In this document: positions 14,119 to 21,855 of the stretch, piece by piece
Position numbering within the stretch: the first letter of the stretch is position 1
How the letters are laid out: every line of letters starts with the position of its first letter
NCBI GenBank assembly: GCA_041581055.1
Contig: JBFGCT010000048.1
Span: 1 to 23,895 of the forward strand
Source: JBFGCT01 sp041581055
Lineage (GTDB): Bacteria; Actinomycetota; Acidimicrobiia; Acidimicrobiales; Ilumatobacteraceae
Direction: 5' to 3'
DNA: 23,895 bases
Made by a program: the position numbers and the translations under genes
Notes under the pieces: model-generated
Seen by the model: only the letters and a program-made list of their open reading frames with translations
The model's database searches: none
What the model was told of the DNA's origin: nothing

Positions 14119-16322
14119 GCGTCGTGCGACCGGACGGTCACGATCCCGTGGCGGACGAGGCGGCCGACCGGCCCGGCGACGAGGGCACCATCCTCGTGAT
14201 GGTGCTGGTGATGATGGTGATCGGCTCGCTGATCGTCCTGCCGCTGATGGTCTACACGATCAGCGTCTTCCGCGCCGGCGGCGTGCAGGCCGACAAGGCC
14301 GAGGCGGTCGAGCTCGCCCGCGGCGGCACGTGGGTGGCGTTGAGCAACGAGGCCGACCTGTTCGACAAGTGCGACGGCGTCTCCCCGCTCAGCGGGGCGC
14401 TCGGCCCGGATGTGAACACCATCTGCACCGTCGTCGACGACAGCCGCCTCCGGCCGGCGGCGGAGATCCCGTACCACGTCGTGTCGACGCAGTCCGACGT
14501 CGGGCTCCCGGCGCCGATCACGGCGCAACCGACGGTGGTGACCCACAGCCCGAACTCGACCACCCCCGACCCGAACGACTGGGACAAGTGGATCGACGGT
14601 CCGGACTGGTCGAACGCTCCGTCGGCCAACACCGTGTGGCTGCCCGAACTCCCCGTCCGCTCGACCAACGGCGGCGGGCCCCGCGACACGACGTTGAGCT
14701 TCGACCCGACGTGCCGCATCTTCTTCCCCGGGACGTTCCAGAACCCGATCACGATCCAGGGCCCGACCTACTTCACGTCCGGCGTCTACTACTTCACCAA
14801 GCCGATCACGTTGGAGAAGGGCGCCGACGTCGTGGTCGGCAACGGCACCGAGCTCGGCTGCACGACCGACTTCGAGGCCGTCGCCGACGCGGTCAACGTC
14901 CCCAACCCGCTGAACATCGGCGGGCTCGGCGGCACGTTCGTGTTCGGCGGCGACGCCCGTCTCGTGATCGACGACCAGAACGGGCCCGGAACCTCGATCA
15001 AGCTCACGATGAACCAGCGGTACGTGGCGCCGGAGGACACCAGCGTCCTCGCGTCGTCGAACGTGTCGATCGTCTCCGTCAACGGGACGCACGCGCCGCT
15101 GTTCGGCGCCGAGGCGCTCGGCGACGATCTCGTCGTCAACGGCGTGATCCACGTGCCGGCCTCGACCGTCGGGACCGGCGATCCGATCTCCCCGCGGGCA
15201 GTCGACTCGGGCTTCACCCCGTCCAAACTGACGGCCAAGCCGCTCACCCCCGACGCCCCGACCGTGCTGTCCGCCGATGACTACCAGCGGCCCAGCCCGA
15301 CGCCGAGCCCCGGTCGGCTCACCGTGACCTGGGACATCCCCAACGAGAACGGCTCGCCGATCACGGACTACGTGGCGACCGACCTCACGAGCGGTCTGTC
15401 GTGCTCGCCGATGACTCCGACGCTGCCCGACACCAGCCTGCAGACCTCGTGCACGATCACCGGAATCGCACACGCGTCCGGCGACAACGCCAACGTCGTC
15501 GTGACGGCGACGAACGCGCTCGGGGTCAGCCTGCCATCGGCGACGTTCGCCGGGCCGCAGGTCGACCTGTCCGGCGGCAGCCCCTCACCGATCATCAACC
15601 CGCCGAGCGCGCCGCAGAACCCGACGATCTCCGACGTCTACTCAGACGGGAACCGAATCAGCTGGGATCCGCCGCTCGATGACGGAGGGGGCCCGATCAC
15701 GGGCTACCGGGTCACCGCGACGCCGACCCTGCCCGGCCCGCCCGTCGTGACCTGCGAGGCGTGGTGGGACGAGACGAGCTGCATCCTGCGGGCCAGCGAC
15801 GGGTTCGTCGGCAACGGGTCGACCACGTACACGATCGAGGTCGTCGCCGTGCAGGCGGAGAGCCCGCCGTATCAGGAGTACCTGTCGCCACCGGCGACGA
15901 TCCTCCCCGTCCCGACCCCGACCTGGTTCAACGGGTCGATCGCCGCCCCGTTCCAGACGCCGACGCCCTACAACGGCATCCGCGTCCCGGACCCGATCGT
16001 CGGCCTGACGACGACGACGTCGACGCCGACCGAGGTGCTGATCGCCGGCTACATCTCCGTTCCTCAGGGGCGCATCGAGATCGGCGCCACCGACCCGAGC
16101 GCCACCGAGGTCGAGCTGATCGGCGGCGTCGTCGCCGGCGACATCTGGGTCGACCCCGCCGGCGTCCCCAGCGTGCTGCGCGTCGAGCTCGACAACCCGA
16201 TCGCCCAGAAGCGGGTGCGGATCGAGACGAGCGTCACCGGCAAACACCACGCCAAGTCGGTCGCCATCGTCCAGGTCAACCGATCCGGGTCGCTCGCCGT
16301 CAACGCCTGGTTCGTGCAGTAG
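14115..16322 (+). CDS. PilX-like large subunit C2 with two inserted FN3-like domains, cassette 2
   Basis: A 735-residue protein from the ATG at 14115 (ATGA overlap with B2). The N-terminal hydrophobic helix (GTILVMVLVMMVIGSLIVLPLMVYTI, after G24) lacks Glu at +5, as in C1. Residues 60-375 are beta-rich and parallel C1 (CRIFFPGTF, YFTSGVYYF, then GTFVFGGDARLVIDD against ATFYFAGHSHINVDS in C1). Two fibronectin type III-like repeats (about 379-475 and 496-595; PDAPTV...LTVTWDIPNENGSPITDY and PSAPQNPTISD...ISWDPPLDDGGGPITGY) interrupt the shared region. The shared C-terminal block then resumes (EVLIAGYISVPQGRIEIG, LIGGVVAGDIWV). Removing the FN3 block leaves about the length of C1. It is probably an extended, surface-exposed adhesion or spacer subunit. 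Confidence 0.83.
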   Translation: MSVVRPDGHDPVADEAADRPGDEGTILVMVLVMMVIGSLIVLPLMVYTISVFRAGGVQADKAEAVELARGGTWVALSNEADLFDKCDGVSPLSGALGPDVNTICTVVDDSRLRPAAEIPYHVVSTQSDVGLPAPITAQPTVVTHSPNSTTPDPNDWDKWIDGPDWSNAPSANTVWLPELPVRSTNGGGPRDTTLSFDPTCRIFFPGTFQNPITIQGPTYFTSGVYYFTKPITLEKGADVVVGNGTELGCTTDFEAVADAVNVPNPLNIGGLGGTFVFGGDARLVIDDQNGPGTSIKLTMNQRYVAPEDTSVLASSNVSIVSVNGTHAPLFGAEALGDDLVVNGVIHVPASTVGTGDPISPRAVDSGFTPSKLTAKPLTPDAPTVLSADDYQRPSPTPSPGRLTVTWDIPNENGSPITDYVATDLTSGLSCSPMTPTLPDTSLQTSCTITGIAHASGDNANVVVTATNALGVSLPSATFAGPQVDLSGGSPSPIINPPSAPQNPTISDVYSDGNRISWDPPLDDGGGPITGYRVTATPTLPGPPVVTCEAWWDETSCILRASDGFVGNGSTTYTIEVVAVQAESPPYQEYLSPPATILPVPTPTWFNGSIAAPFQTPTPYNGIRVPDPIVGLTTTTSTPTEVLIAGYISVPQGRIEIGATDPSATEVELIGGVVAGDIWVDPAGVPSVLRVELDNPIAQKRVRIETSVTGKHHAKSVAIVQVNRSGSLAVNAWFVQ

Positions 16323-16343
16323 CCGAACCGCCGCCGGCCCGAC

Positions 16344-18206
16344 TCACATCGTGACCAGCTCGCCGGCGGCGAGCTGACGGGCGTACCGGCCACCCGCGGC
16401 GACGAGCTCGTCGTGGGTGCCGACTTCGACGATCCGCCCGTCCTCGACGAAGGCGATGCGGTCGGCGCTGCGGATGGTCGACAGGCGGTGGGCGATCACC
16501 AGCGCCGTGCGCCCCTCCATCGCGTGTTCGAGGGCCGCCTGGATCTGCGCCTCGTTCTCGTTGTCGAGGTGGCTGGTCGCCTCGTCGAGGATCATGATCG
16601 CCGGGTTCTTGAGCAACAGCCTGGCGATGGCCAGCCGCTGCTTCTCGCCGCCGCTCAGCCGGTAGCCGCGCTCGCCGACCACGGTGTCGTAGCCGTCGGG
16701 GAGGGCGGCGATCGTGTCGTGGATGCGGGCGGCCCGGGCGGCCTCGACGATCCGCTCGGCCGACGCGCCGGGGTCGGCGTAGCGCAGGTTGTCGCCGATC
16801 GACTCGTGGAACAGGTGCGGGTCCTGGCTGACCACTCCGATCGCGGCGCGCAGCGAGTCGAGCGTGAGGTCGCGCACGTCGTGGCCGTCGACGCGGACGG
16901 CGCCGGAGGTGACGTCGTACAACCGGGGTACGAGCTGGATCGTGGTCGACTTGCCCGCCCCAGAGGCGCCGACGAGGGCGACGGTCTCGCCGGCGCCCAC
17001 CGCGAGCGACAACCCGTGCAACACGTCGACGTCGGGGTCGGCGTCGCCGCCGAGCCCCGCGTTCTGCTCCATCGACGGGATCGCGCTGTCGGCGGCGGGA
17101 GGGTAGCGGAAGAAGACATCGTCGAACTCGACCGCGCCCCGCGGGTCGATCAGGTCGATCGCCGCCGGCCGCTCGCGGATCGCCTCGGGCGCGTCGAGCA
17201 CCTCGAACACCCGCTCGAAGCTGACCATCGACGTCATCAGGTCGACGCGGGCGTTGGTCAACCCGGTCAGCGGCTGGTACACCCGCGTCACGAGCGCGGC
17301 GAGGGCGACGAGCGTGCCGGTCGTGATCGTGCCGTCGACGACCATCAGCGCGCCGACACCGTAGATCGCCGCGGTGCCGAGCGCCCCGACCAGGCCGAGG
17401 GCGACGAAGAACACCCGCCCGTACAGCGCGGAGCGGATCCCGGTGTCACGGACGCCGGCCGCCCGCCGCTCGAACGATGCCCGCTCGCGCCCGCCGGACC
17501 CGAACAGCTTGACCAGCGTCGCCCCGGCGACGTTGAAGCGCTCGGTCATCTGCGTGTTCATCGCCGCGTTGTGGCCCATCTGCTCGCGCGAGATGTCCTG
17601 CAAGCGGTGGCCGACGCGGCGCGCCGGCACGATGAACAGCGGCAGCACGATCAGGGTCAGCAGCGTCAGCCGCCACTCGAGGGCGATCATCGCGGTGAGC
17701 GTCGTGGCGAGCACGATCACGTTGCTCACGACGCTCCCGAGGGTGGAGGTGACCGCGGTCTGGGCGCCGACGACGTCGTTGTTCAGCCGCGACGTGATCG
17801 AGCCGGTCGGGGTGCGGGTGAAGAACGCCAGCGGCATCCGCTGGACCTTGGCGAACAGGGTTCGCCGCAGGTCGTAGATCAACCCCTCGCCGACCCGCGA
17901 GCTGCACCACCGCTGGAGGATCGCCAGGCCGGCGTCGGCGACAGCGGCGAGCACGGCGATCGAGGCGAGCAGGACGATCTGGCCGCGGTCGCCGGCGGGG
18001 ATCGCGGTGTCGATGATCGCCCTGGCGACGAAGGGGGCGACGAGCGCGAGCAGCGCCGACACGAGGATGGCGACCAGGAACAGCGCGATCGTCCGCCGGT
18101 ACGGGCGGGCGAACTGCCAGACCCGGCGCAGCGTGCGGCGGTCGATCTCGGCGCCCTTCACGGCGTCGCGGTCGCCGGGCATCAGGTGGTGGGGGCCCAT
18201 CCGCAT
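16344..18206 (-). CDS. ABC exporter, fused permease-ATPase (type IV, MsbA/LmrA-like)
   Basis: A 620-residue half-transporter from the ATG at 18206; in-frame starts at 18212 and 18215 would add 2-3 residues. I prefer 18206 because a TAGCGT box lies 7 nt upstream on this strand. Six membrane helices lie in residues of about 35-330 (IALFLVAILVSALLALVAPFVARAII onward). The ATPase domain has Walker A GASGAGKST (K419), Q-loop VSQDPHLFHE, signature YRLSGGEKQRLAIARLLL, Walker B AIMILDEATSHLD and switch His in IAHRLST. It works as a dimer exporting lipids, peptides or drugs; the substrate is not evident. The gene converges on C2 with a 21-bp gap and diverges from the peptidase gene across an 83-bp intergenic region. 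Confidence 0.93.
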   Translation of the reverse strand: MRMGPHHLMPGDRDAVKGAEIDRRTLRRVWQFARPYRRTIALFLVAILVSALLALVAPFVARAIIDTAIPAGDRGQIVLLASIAVLAAVADAGLAILQRWCSSRVGEGLIYDLRRTLFAKVQRMPLAFFTRTPTGSITSRLNNDVVGAQTAVTSTLGSVVSNVIVLATTLTAMIALEWRLTLLTLIVLPLFIVPARRVGHRLQDISREQMGHNAAMNTQMTERFNVAGATLVKLFGSGGRERASFERRAAGVRDTGIRSALYGRVFFVALGLVGALGTAAIYGVGALMVVDGTITTGTLVALAALVTRVYQPLTGLTNARVDLMTSMVSFERVFEVLDAPEAIRERPAAIDLIDPRGAVEFDDVFFRYPPAADSAIPSMEQNAGLGGDADPDVDVLHGLSLAVGAGETVALVGASGAGKSTTIQLVPRLYDVTSGAVRVDGHDVRDLTLDSLRAAIGVVSQDPHLFHESIGDNLRYADPGASAERIVEAARAARIHDTIAALPDGYDTVVGERGYRLSGGEKQRLAIARLLLKNPAIMILDEATSHLDNENEAQIQAALEHAMEGRTALVIAHRLSTIRSADRIAFVEDGRIVEVGTHDELVAAGGRYARQLAAGELVTM

Positions 18207-18213
18207 GGCCATC

Positions 18214-18219
18214 ACGCTA
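18214..18219 (-). promoter_or_regulatory. -10 box for the ABC exporter gene
   Basis: Read on the minus strand this is TAGCGT (TANNNT), 7 nt before the ATG at 18206, consistent with a leaderless transcript. It forms a divergent pair with the box at 18277. Confidence 0.4.
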
Positions 18220-18276
18220 CGGCCGCGCGGCCCGATTCGAACGAGCCGATGACCACACTGAACGCGCCCGCGCCCC

Positions 18277-18282
18277 TACCCT
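18277..18282 (+). promoter_or_regulatory. -10 box of a leaderless promoter for the TAP-type peptidase
   Basis: TACCCT (TANNNT) lies 7 nt upstream of the ATG at 18290. No -35 element is obvious. The GAGCAGG between box and start is too close to act as a normal ribosome site. Confidence 0.5.
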
Positions 18283-18289
18283 GAGCAGG

Positions 18290-19924
18290 ATGACGCCGTG
18301 CCCCTTCTCGCCCCGTCGGCGTGCCCGGCCGCGGTCGCGGCGACACCTCACGCTGGCGGTCGCCACCGCGCTGCTGGCCGCGGCGTGCAGCTCCGATCCG
18401 CTCCAGACCGAGCCGCCGCCGGCGACCCGCGATGTGAGCGGCGTCACGACGACGACCACGACGACGGTGGAGTCGACGACCGATCCCTCGACCGACCCGA
18501 CGCCGGCGCCGTCGGTGGGCTCGACGACGACGACCACGACGACGCCCCCGCCGCTCGACTACTCGATCGAGTGGGCGCCGATCGAGGATCGGGTCGACGG
18601 CGGGTGGCTCACGGTGCCGCTCGACTACGCCGACCCCCAGGGTCAGACTCTCGACCTGTGGGTCGTGCGGCATCGCGCCGACGACGACAAGCGGATCGGT
18701 GTGCTGCTGGCCAACAACGGCGGCCCCGGCGCGGCCGCCAGCACGATCGCCCGCAACGCGCCGCAGTGGTTTTCGTTCGAGCTCGCCGACCTCTTCGACA
18801 TCGTGTCGTGGGATCCGCGGGGGACCGGCGTCAGCGACGGCGCCGTCGACTGCATCGACGACGACCAGTACGACCAGTTCTTCGCCGCGCCCGACGTCAC
18901 GCCCGACGACGAGGCCGAGCGCCAACTGCTCATCGACACCGAGGCGGCATTCGCCGAGCAGTGCGCCGACCGCGTCGGCGACGCGCTGCGGCACATCGGC
19001 ACCAACAATTCGGCGCGCGACATGGACGCCATCCGCCAGGCGCTCGGCGAGCCGCAGGTCTCGTACTTCGGGTTCAGCTACGGCAGCGAGCTCGGCGGGG
19101 TCTGGGCGACGTTGTTCCCCGAGACGGTCCGCGCCGCTGTCTTCGACGGCGCGGCTGACCCCGACGCCGACGCGCTCGAGACGACGCGCCAGCAGTGGGT
19201 CGGCTTCGAGGCGGCGTTCAACAGGTTCCTCGCCGAGTGCAGCGCCACGCCGTCGTGCGCGTTCCACAACGACGGGAATGCCGAGGAGGCGTTCGACGCG
19301 CTGTTGGCGGCGCTCGACCGCGAGCCGATCCCGAGCGAGGAGGGGAGAGCGCCGGTGAACCTCGGAGTCGCGGTGACCGGCGTCGTGCAGGCGATGTACA
19401 GCGACACGTACTGGCCGGCGCTCGAGCGGGCGCTCGAAGACGCCGCCGACGGCGACGGCGCCGGTCTGTTACAGCTCCAGGACCTGTACTACCAGCGCGG
19501 CCCGGACGGCTCGTACAGCAACCTGCTGGAGGCGTTCAGGGCGATCACCTGCGCCGACGACCCGGATCGGCCCACCATCGAGGAGGCCGACGCCGAGATC
19601 GAGCCGTTGATCGGCGTCGCGCCGCGCCTGTTCCCCGTCACGACCGGGAACTACACCTGCACGTTCTTCCCCGAAGCCCTCGACCCGCGCCTGCCGATCA
19701 CCGGCGTCGGCGCCGGCCCGATCGTCGTCATCGGCACCACCGGCGACCCGAGCACCCCGCTCGACAGCAGCCGCCGGATGGCCGAGGCGCTGGAGGACGG
19801 CCGATTCGTGATCGTCGAGGCCAACCAGCACACCGGCTACCACGTCAACCCGTGCATCGACGCGCTCGTGCGCGACTACCTGGTGCAGCTCGCCGCGCCG
19901 GAGACCGAAACCGTCTGCGCCTGA
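18290..19924 (+). CDS. Lipoprotein alpha/beta-hydrolase, TAP-like tripeptidyl aminopeptidase family
   Basis: A 544-residue exported lipoprotein. A twin-basic signal region (RRRARPRSRRH) and hydrophobic core lead to lipobox LAAAC with lipidated C33. A Thr/Pro-rich linker (about 45-85) tethers the enzyme to the membrane. The alpha/beta-hydrolase triad is visible: nucleophile S263 in GFSYGSELGG, D486 in GTTGDPSTP and H514 in NQHTGYH. NNGGPGAAAS (oxyanion region) and WDPRGTGVSDG are family landmarks. The C-terminal segment from LPITGVGAGPIVVIGTTGDPSTPL is the TAP-like C-terminal domain. Members of this family (SlpD/SlpE, TAP, mycobacterial CaeA/Hip1) cleave N-terminal peptides from extracellular substrates. 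It is expected on the outer face of the membrane. Confidence 0.92.
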   Translation: MTPCPFSPRRRARPRSRRHLTLAVATALLAAACSSDPLQTEPPPATRDVSGVTTTTTTTVESTTDPSTDPTPAPSVGSTTTTTTTPPPLDYSIEWAPIEDRVDGGWLTVPLDYADPQGQTLDLWVVRHRADDDKRIGVLLANNGGPGAAASTIARNAPQWFSFELADLFDIVSWDPRGTGVSDGAVDCIDDDQYDQFFAAPDVTPDDEAERQLLIDTEAAFAEQCADRVGDALRHIGTNNSARDMDAIRQALGEPQVSYFGFSYGSELGGVWATLFPETVRAAVFDGAADPDADALETTRQQWVGFEAAFNRFLAECSATPSCAFHNDGNAEEAFDALLAALDREPIPSEEGRAPVNLGVAVTGVVQAMYSDTYWPALERALEDAADGDGAGLLQLQDLYYQRGPDGSYSNLLEAFRAITCADDPDRPTIEEADAEIEPLIGVAPRLFPVTTGNYTCTFFPEALDPRLPITGVGAGPIVVIGTTGDPSTPLDSSRRMAEALEDGRFVIVEANQHTGYHVNPCIDALVRDYLVQLAAPETETVCA

Positions 19925-20050
19925 GCGGCGTGCGATGTCTTGACGGTGCATCAGTGACGCGTTCTCGCCGTCGTCGCGCGGGGCACCCGCCGGCTCGGCG
20001 ACCGGCGATCGTGGGGCACAGACCCACTTCCCGCCGCCTGGATCCGGGAC

Positions 20051-20056
20051 TACTGT
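20051..20056 (+). promoter_or_regulatory. -10 box for the CHRD gene
   Basis: TACTGT (TANNNT) lies 31 nt before the ATG at 20088, leaving room for a 5' leader with the strong ribosome site AGGAGGG (20076-20082). Unlike several other genes here, this one is therefore led by a normal 5' untranslated region. Confidence 0.45.
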
Positions 20057-20087
20057 GGACGTCACCGCAGAATCCAGGAGGGAGCGA

Positions 20088-20561
20088 ATGATGAGACGAC
20101 GTGCAGTCTTGGCGGTTGTGGTGGCGATGTCGATGCTGGGGCTCGGCTTCACGCAGGCGCCGGCGGTCAGCGCCAAGGGCTCGGCGGGCAACAACCTGGT
20201 GGCTCAACTGAGCGGAGCCGACGAGGTACCCCCGGTGGCCACGGTGGCGCACGGCACGGCGCACTTCCACGTCTCCAGCGATGGCGCCACCGTGTCGTAC
20301 AAGGTGGTGGTGAACAAGCCGTCGGCGCCCGTCGTGGCCGCCCACATCCACCGTGCGCCGGTCGGCGTGAACGGACCGGTGGTCGTGCCGTTGTTCCCGG
20401 CGCCGAACGTCAAGGTGAACAACAACACGACGGTGTTCTCCGGAACGTTCCCGATGGCCGCGTGGCCGACGCTGGTCGCGGATGCCGCAGCCGGAATGCT
20501 GTACGTGAACGTCCACACTCCGGCCGTCCCGTCGGGTGAGATCCGCGGGCAACTGAGCTAA
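20088..20561 (+). CDS. Secreted CHRD-domain protein
   Basis: A 157-residue protein. The start is the ATG at 20088 (MMRRRAVLAVVV), 5 nt after AGGAGGG; the adjacent ATG at 20091 would be 8 nt away and is equally possible. A classical signal peptide ends at about VSAKG. The mature protein is one CHRD domain (chordin-like): LVAQLSGADEVPPV, GTAHFHVSSDGATVSYKVVV, AAHIHRAPVGVNGPVVVPLF and GMLYVNVHTPAVPSGEIRGQLS are the conserved blocks. CHRD proteins are beta-sandwich extracellular proteins whose bacterial role is not established. It is monocistronic and followed within 5 bp by the duplicated hairpin. Confidence 0.93.
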   Translation: MMRRRAVLAVVVAMSMLGLGFTQAPAVSAKGSAGNNLVAQLSGADEVPPVATVAHGTAHFHVSSDGATVSYKVVVNKPSAPVVAAHIHRAPVGVNGPVVVPLFPAPNVKVNNNTTVFSGTFPMAAWPTLVADAAAGMLYVNVHTPAVPSGEIRGQLS

Positions 20562-20565
20562 CGAA

Positions 20566-20684
20566 GCACAAACCTCCTCCGGTGAGAGATGAGGGGCGGG
20601 GGTGGTCTCACCTCTCACCGGAGCGAGGCACAAACCTCCTCCGGTGAGAGATGAGGGGCGGGGGTGGTCTCACCTCTCACCGGA
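20566..20684. repeat. Two tandem copies of a 57-nt hairpin unit (62-bp period) between convergent genes
   Basis: The units at 20566-20622 and 20628-20684 are essentially identical. Each has the perfect 11-bp stem TCCGGTGAGAG/CTCTCACCGGA (20578-20588 with 20612-20622 in copy 1) and a leading GCACAAACCTCC. The array lies between the CHRD gene (+) and the MBL gene (-), 4 bp and 24 bp from their stops. A bidirectional terminator is the simplest role. The layout mirrors the triple palindrome at 5442-5686, and both contain CACAAACC. Confidence 0.88.
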
Positions 20685-20708
20685 CGGTCCTCTCAGCGAC
20701 GCCGTCGA

Positions 20709-21491
20709 TCACACCGGCGACAGCTCGTGCCGCCCGCTGACCGAGCGCACCCGGCCGACGGTCTCCATGTGTGAGGCGATGAGCACGTGGTCGCCGCCCG
20801 CCGCGTACTCGACGAGGCGCTGGCGGGTGCTCGACGCCGGCTCGTCGCGCTCGTCGGAGAAATGATTCCAGGCGGCCTCCGGGATGTTGACCTCGTGCGC
20901 GACGGCGTCACCGACCAGGAGTGCGCGCTCGTGTCCACTGGTGACCTCGACAACGATGTGGCCCGGTGTGTGACCGGGAGCCGGGAGCACTCGCACGCCG
21001 GGAACGACCCAGTCGGCTTGATCGACCGTCTCGACGAGACCGGCCGCCCGCACGACCACGATCTCGTGCGATGGCTCGGTCGCCAGCAGGTGCTCGAGTT
21101 CCGCGGCGCCGATGTGATGACGGGCGCGCGGGAAAGCGGGTCGGCGCCGGCGGTCGACGAGACCACCGACGTGATCAGCGTGGCCGTGGGTGATGACGAC
21201 CGCATCCACATCGGCGGCGTCGAGGCCGAGATCGACGAGCGCGTCCGCCAGCGGGTCGGCCCGCCTGTCGGTAACCGCGAATCCGGCATCGACGAGCACG
21301 ACCCGGTCAGGCGTGCGGACGATGACGCTCGAGTACACGAAGGAGATTCGGCCGTCGGCGTCGACGTGCGGCGCGATCGCGGCCGAGAGATCAATGTGGG
21401 GCACGGTGGGGAACATCCACTCGGGCCGCCCCGTGCCGCGCCCGTTAATCACGACCCGGACGTCGATGTCGCCGATGGGGTGGTCGTCCAT
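20709..21491 (-). CDS. MBL-fold metallo-hydrolase
   Basis: A 260-residue protein from the ATG at 21491 (MDDHPIGDIDVRVV). The metal ligands of the metallo-beta-lactamase fold are present: THGHADHVGG (H102, H104, D106, H107), PGHTPGH (H174), VGDAVAH (D195) and ASHMET (H241), enough for a two-zinc site. The layout resembles AHL-lactonase-like and general hydrolase members, but the substrate cannot be assigned. There is no signal peptide, so it is probably cytoplasmic. It is convergent with the CHRD gene, separated by the hairpin pair. It appears to be the last ordinary chromosomal gene before the mobile-element boundary. Confidence 0.88.
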   Translation of the reverse strand: MDDHPIGDIDVRVVINGRGTGRPEWMFPTVPHIDLSAAIAPHVDADGRISFVYSSVIVRTPDRVVLVDAGFAVTDRRADPLADALVDLGLDAADVDAVVITHGHADHVGGLVDRRRRPAFPRARHHIGAAELEHLLATEPSHEIVVVRAAGLVETVDQADWVVPGVRVLPAPGHTPGHIVVEVTSGHERALLVGDAVAHEVNIPEAAWNHFSDERDEPASSTRQRLVEYAAGGDHVLIASHMETVGRVRSVSGRHELSPV

Positions 21492-21707
21492 ACATGGGAC
21501 AACATGTGTGCGTAGGCACAGATTCCCAATCGGCGCGCGCCGAGGTCCCGCCGTGCGAGGCCGAGCGCCGCGCTGGTGCCCAAGGCGATCGGATGTGTGC
21601 GTCTGATCAGGGGTCTTCGAGTTGAGACAACCCTGAGCGCAACGCCCCACCGACGACGACGGGCGCCCATGGATCTCGATCCGAGCCTGCCCTGCTCAGG
21701 AAGCTTT

Positions 21708-21737
21708 TCGTGGATCTCCATGGACGCCCGTGGACGT
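21708..21737. repeat. Three tandem 10-bp repeats (consensus CCRTGGAYSY)
   Basis: TCGTGGATCT, CCATGGACGC and CCGTGGACGT follow one another with an exact 10-bp period, so the same face of the helix is presented each time. A fourth partial copy, CCATGGAT, lies at 21667-21674. They end 2 bp before the tRNA-like fragment. They are candidate integrase or excisionase arm sites. Confidence 0.6.
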
Positions 21738-21739
21738 AC

Positions 21740-21760
21740 TGGCGGAAGGCGTGGGATTCC
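21740..21760 (-). other. tRNA-Ser-like 3'-end fragment
   Basis: On the minus strand this reads GGAATCCCACGCCTTCCGCCA: T-stem 3' half CCCAC, acceptor half GCCTTCC, discriminator G and CCA, as in tRNA-Ser 3' ends. The 5' side of a tRNA is absent: upstream bases do not complete the T stem, and no D or anticodon arm follows. A lone 3' end is what is left at the distal junction when an element integrates into a tRNA gene. Confidence 0.5.
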
Positions 21761-21855
21761 GACCGTTGACGTATCGCCCCTGGTCACAGCTTCCGAGTCG
21801 CCGAAATCGCTCCGTTTGAGAGTAACCCTGAGACTAACCGCGCTCCGTTGGGTCG

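Larger units (their letters stand above)
21622..21832. other. Probable attachment site of an integrated element
   Basis: Most of the 364-bp gene-free stretch 21492-21855. It holds a tRNA 3'-end-like fragment (21740-21760), three phased 10-bp repeats beside it (21708-21737) with a fourth related copy at 21667-21674, and outermost a pair of imperfect direct repeats, TTGAGACAACCCTGAG (21622-21637) and TTGAGAGTAACCCTGAG (21816-21832). A core flanked by arm-type repeats is the layout of a tyrosine-recombinase attachment site. Excisionase-like and relaxase genes lie to the right. No integrase gene is in the window, so the assignment rests on layout alone. Confidence 0.45.

Noticed and set aside
21740..21830. 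Complete tRNA gene on the minus strand
   Set aside because: Only the 3' end matches. A TCGGAAG that could pair with the acceptor lies just 50 nt away, too close for a tRNA, and there is no anticodon or D arm.
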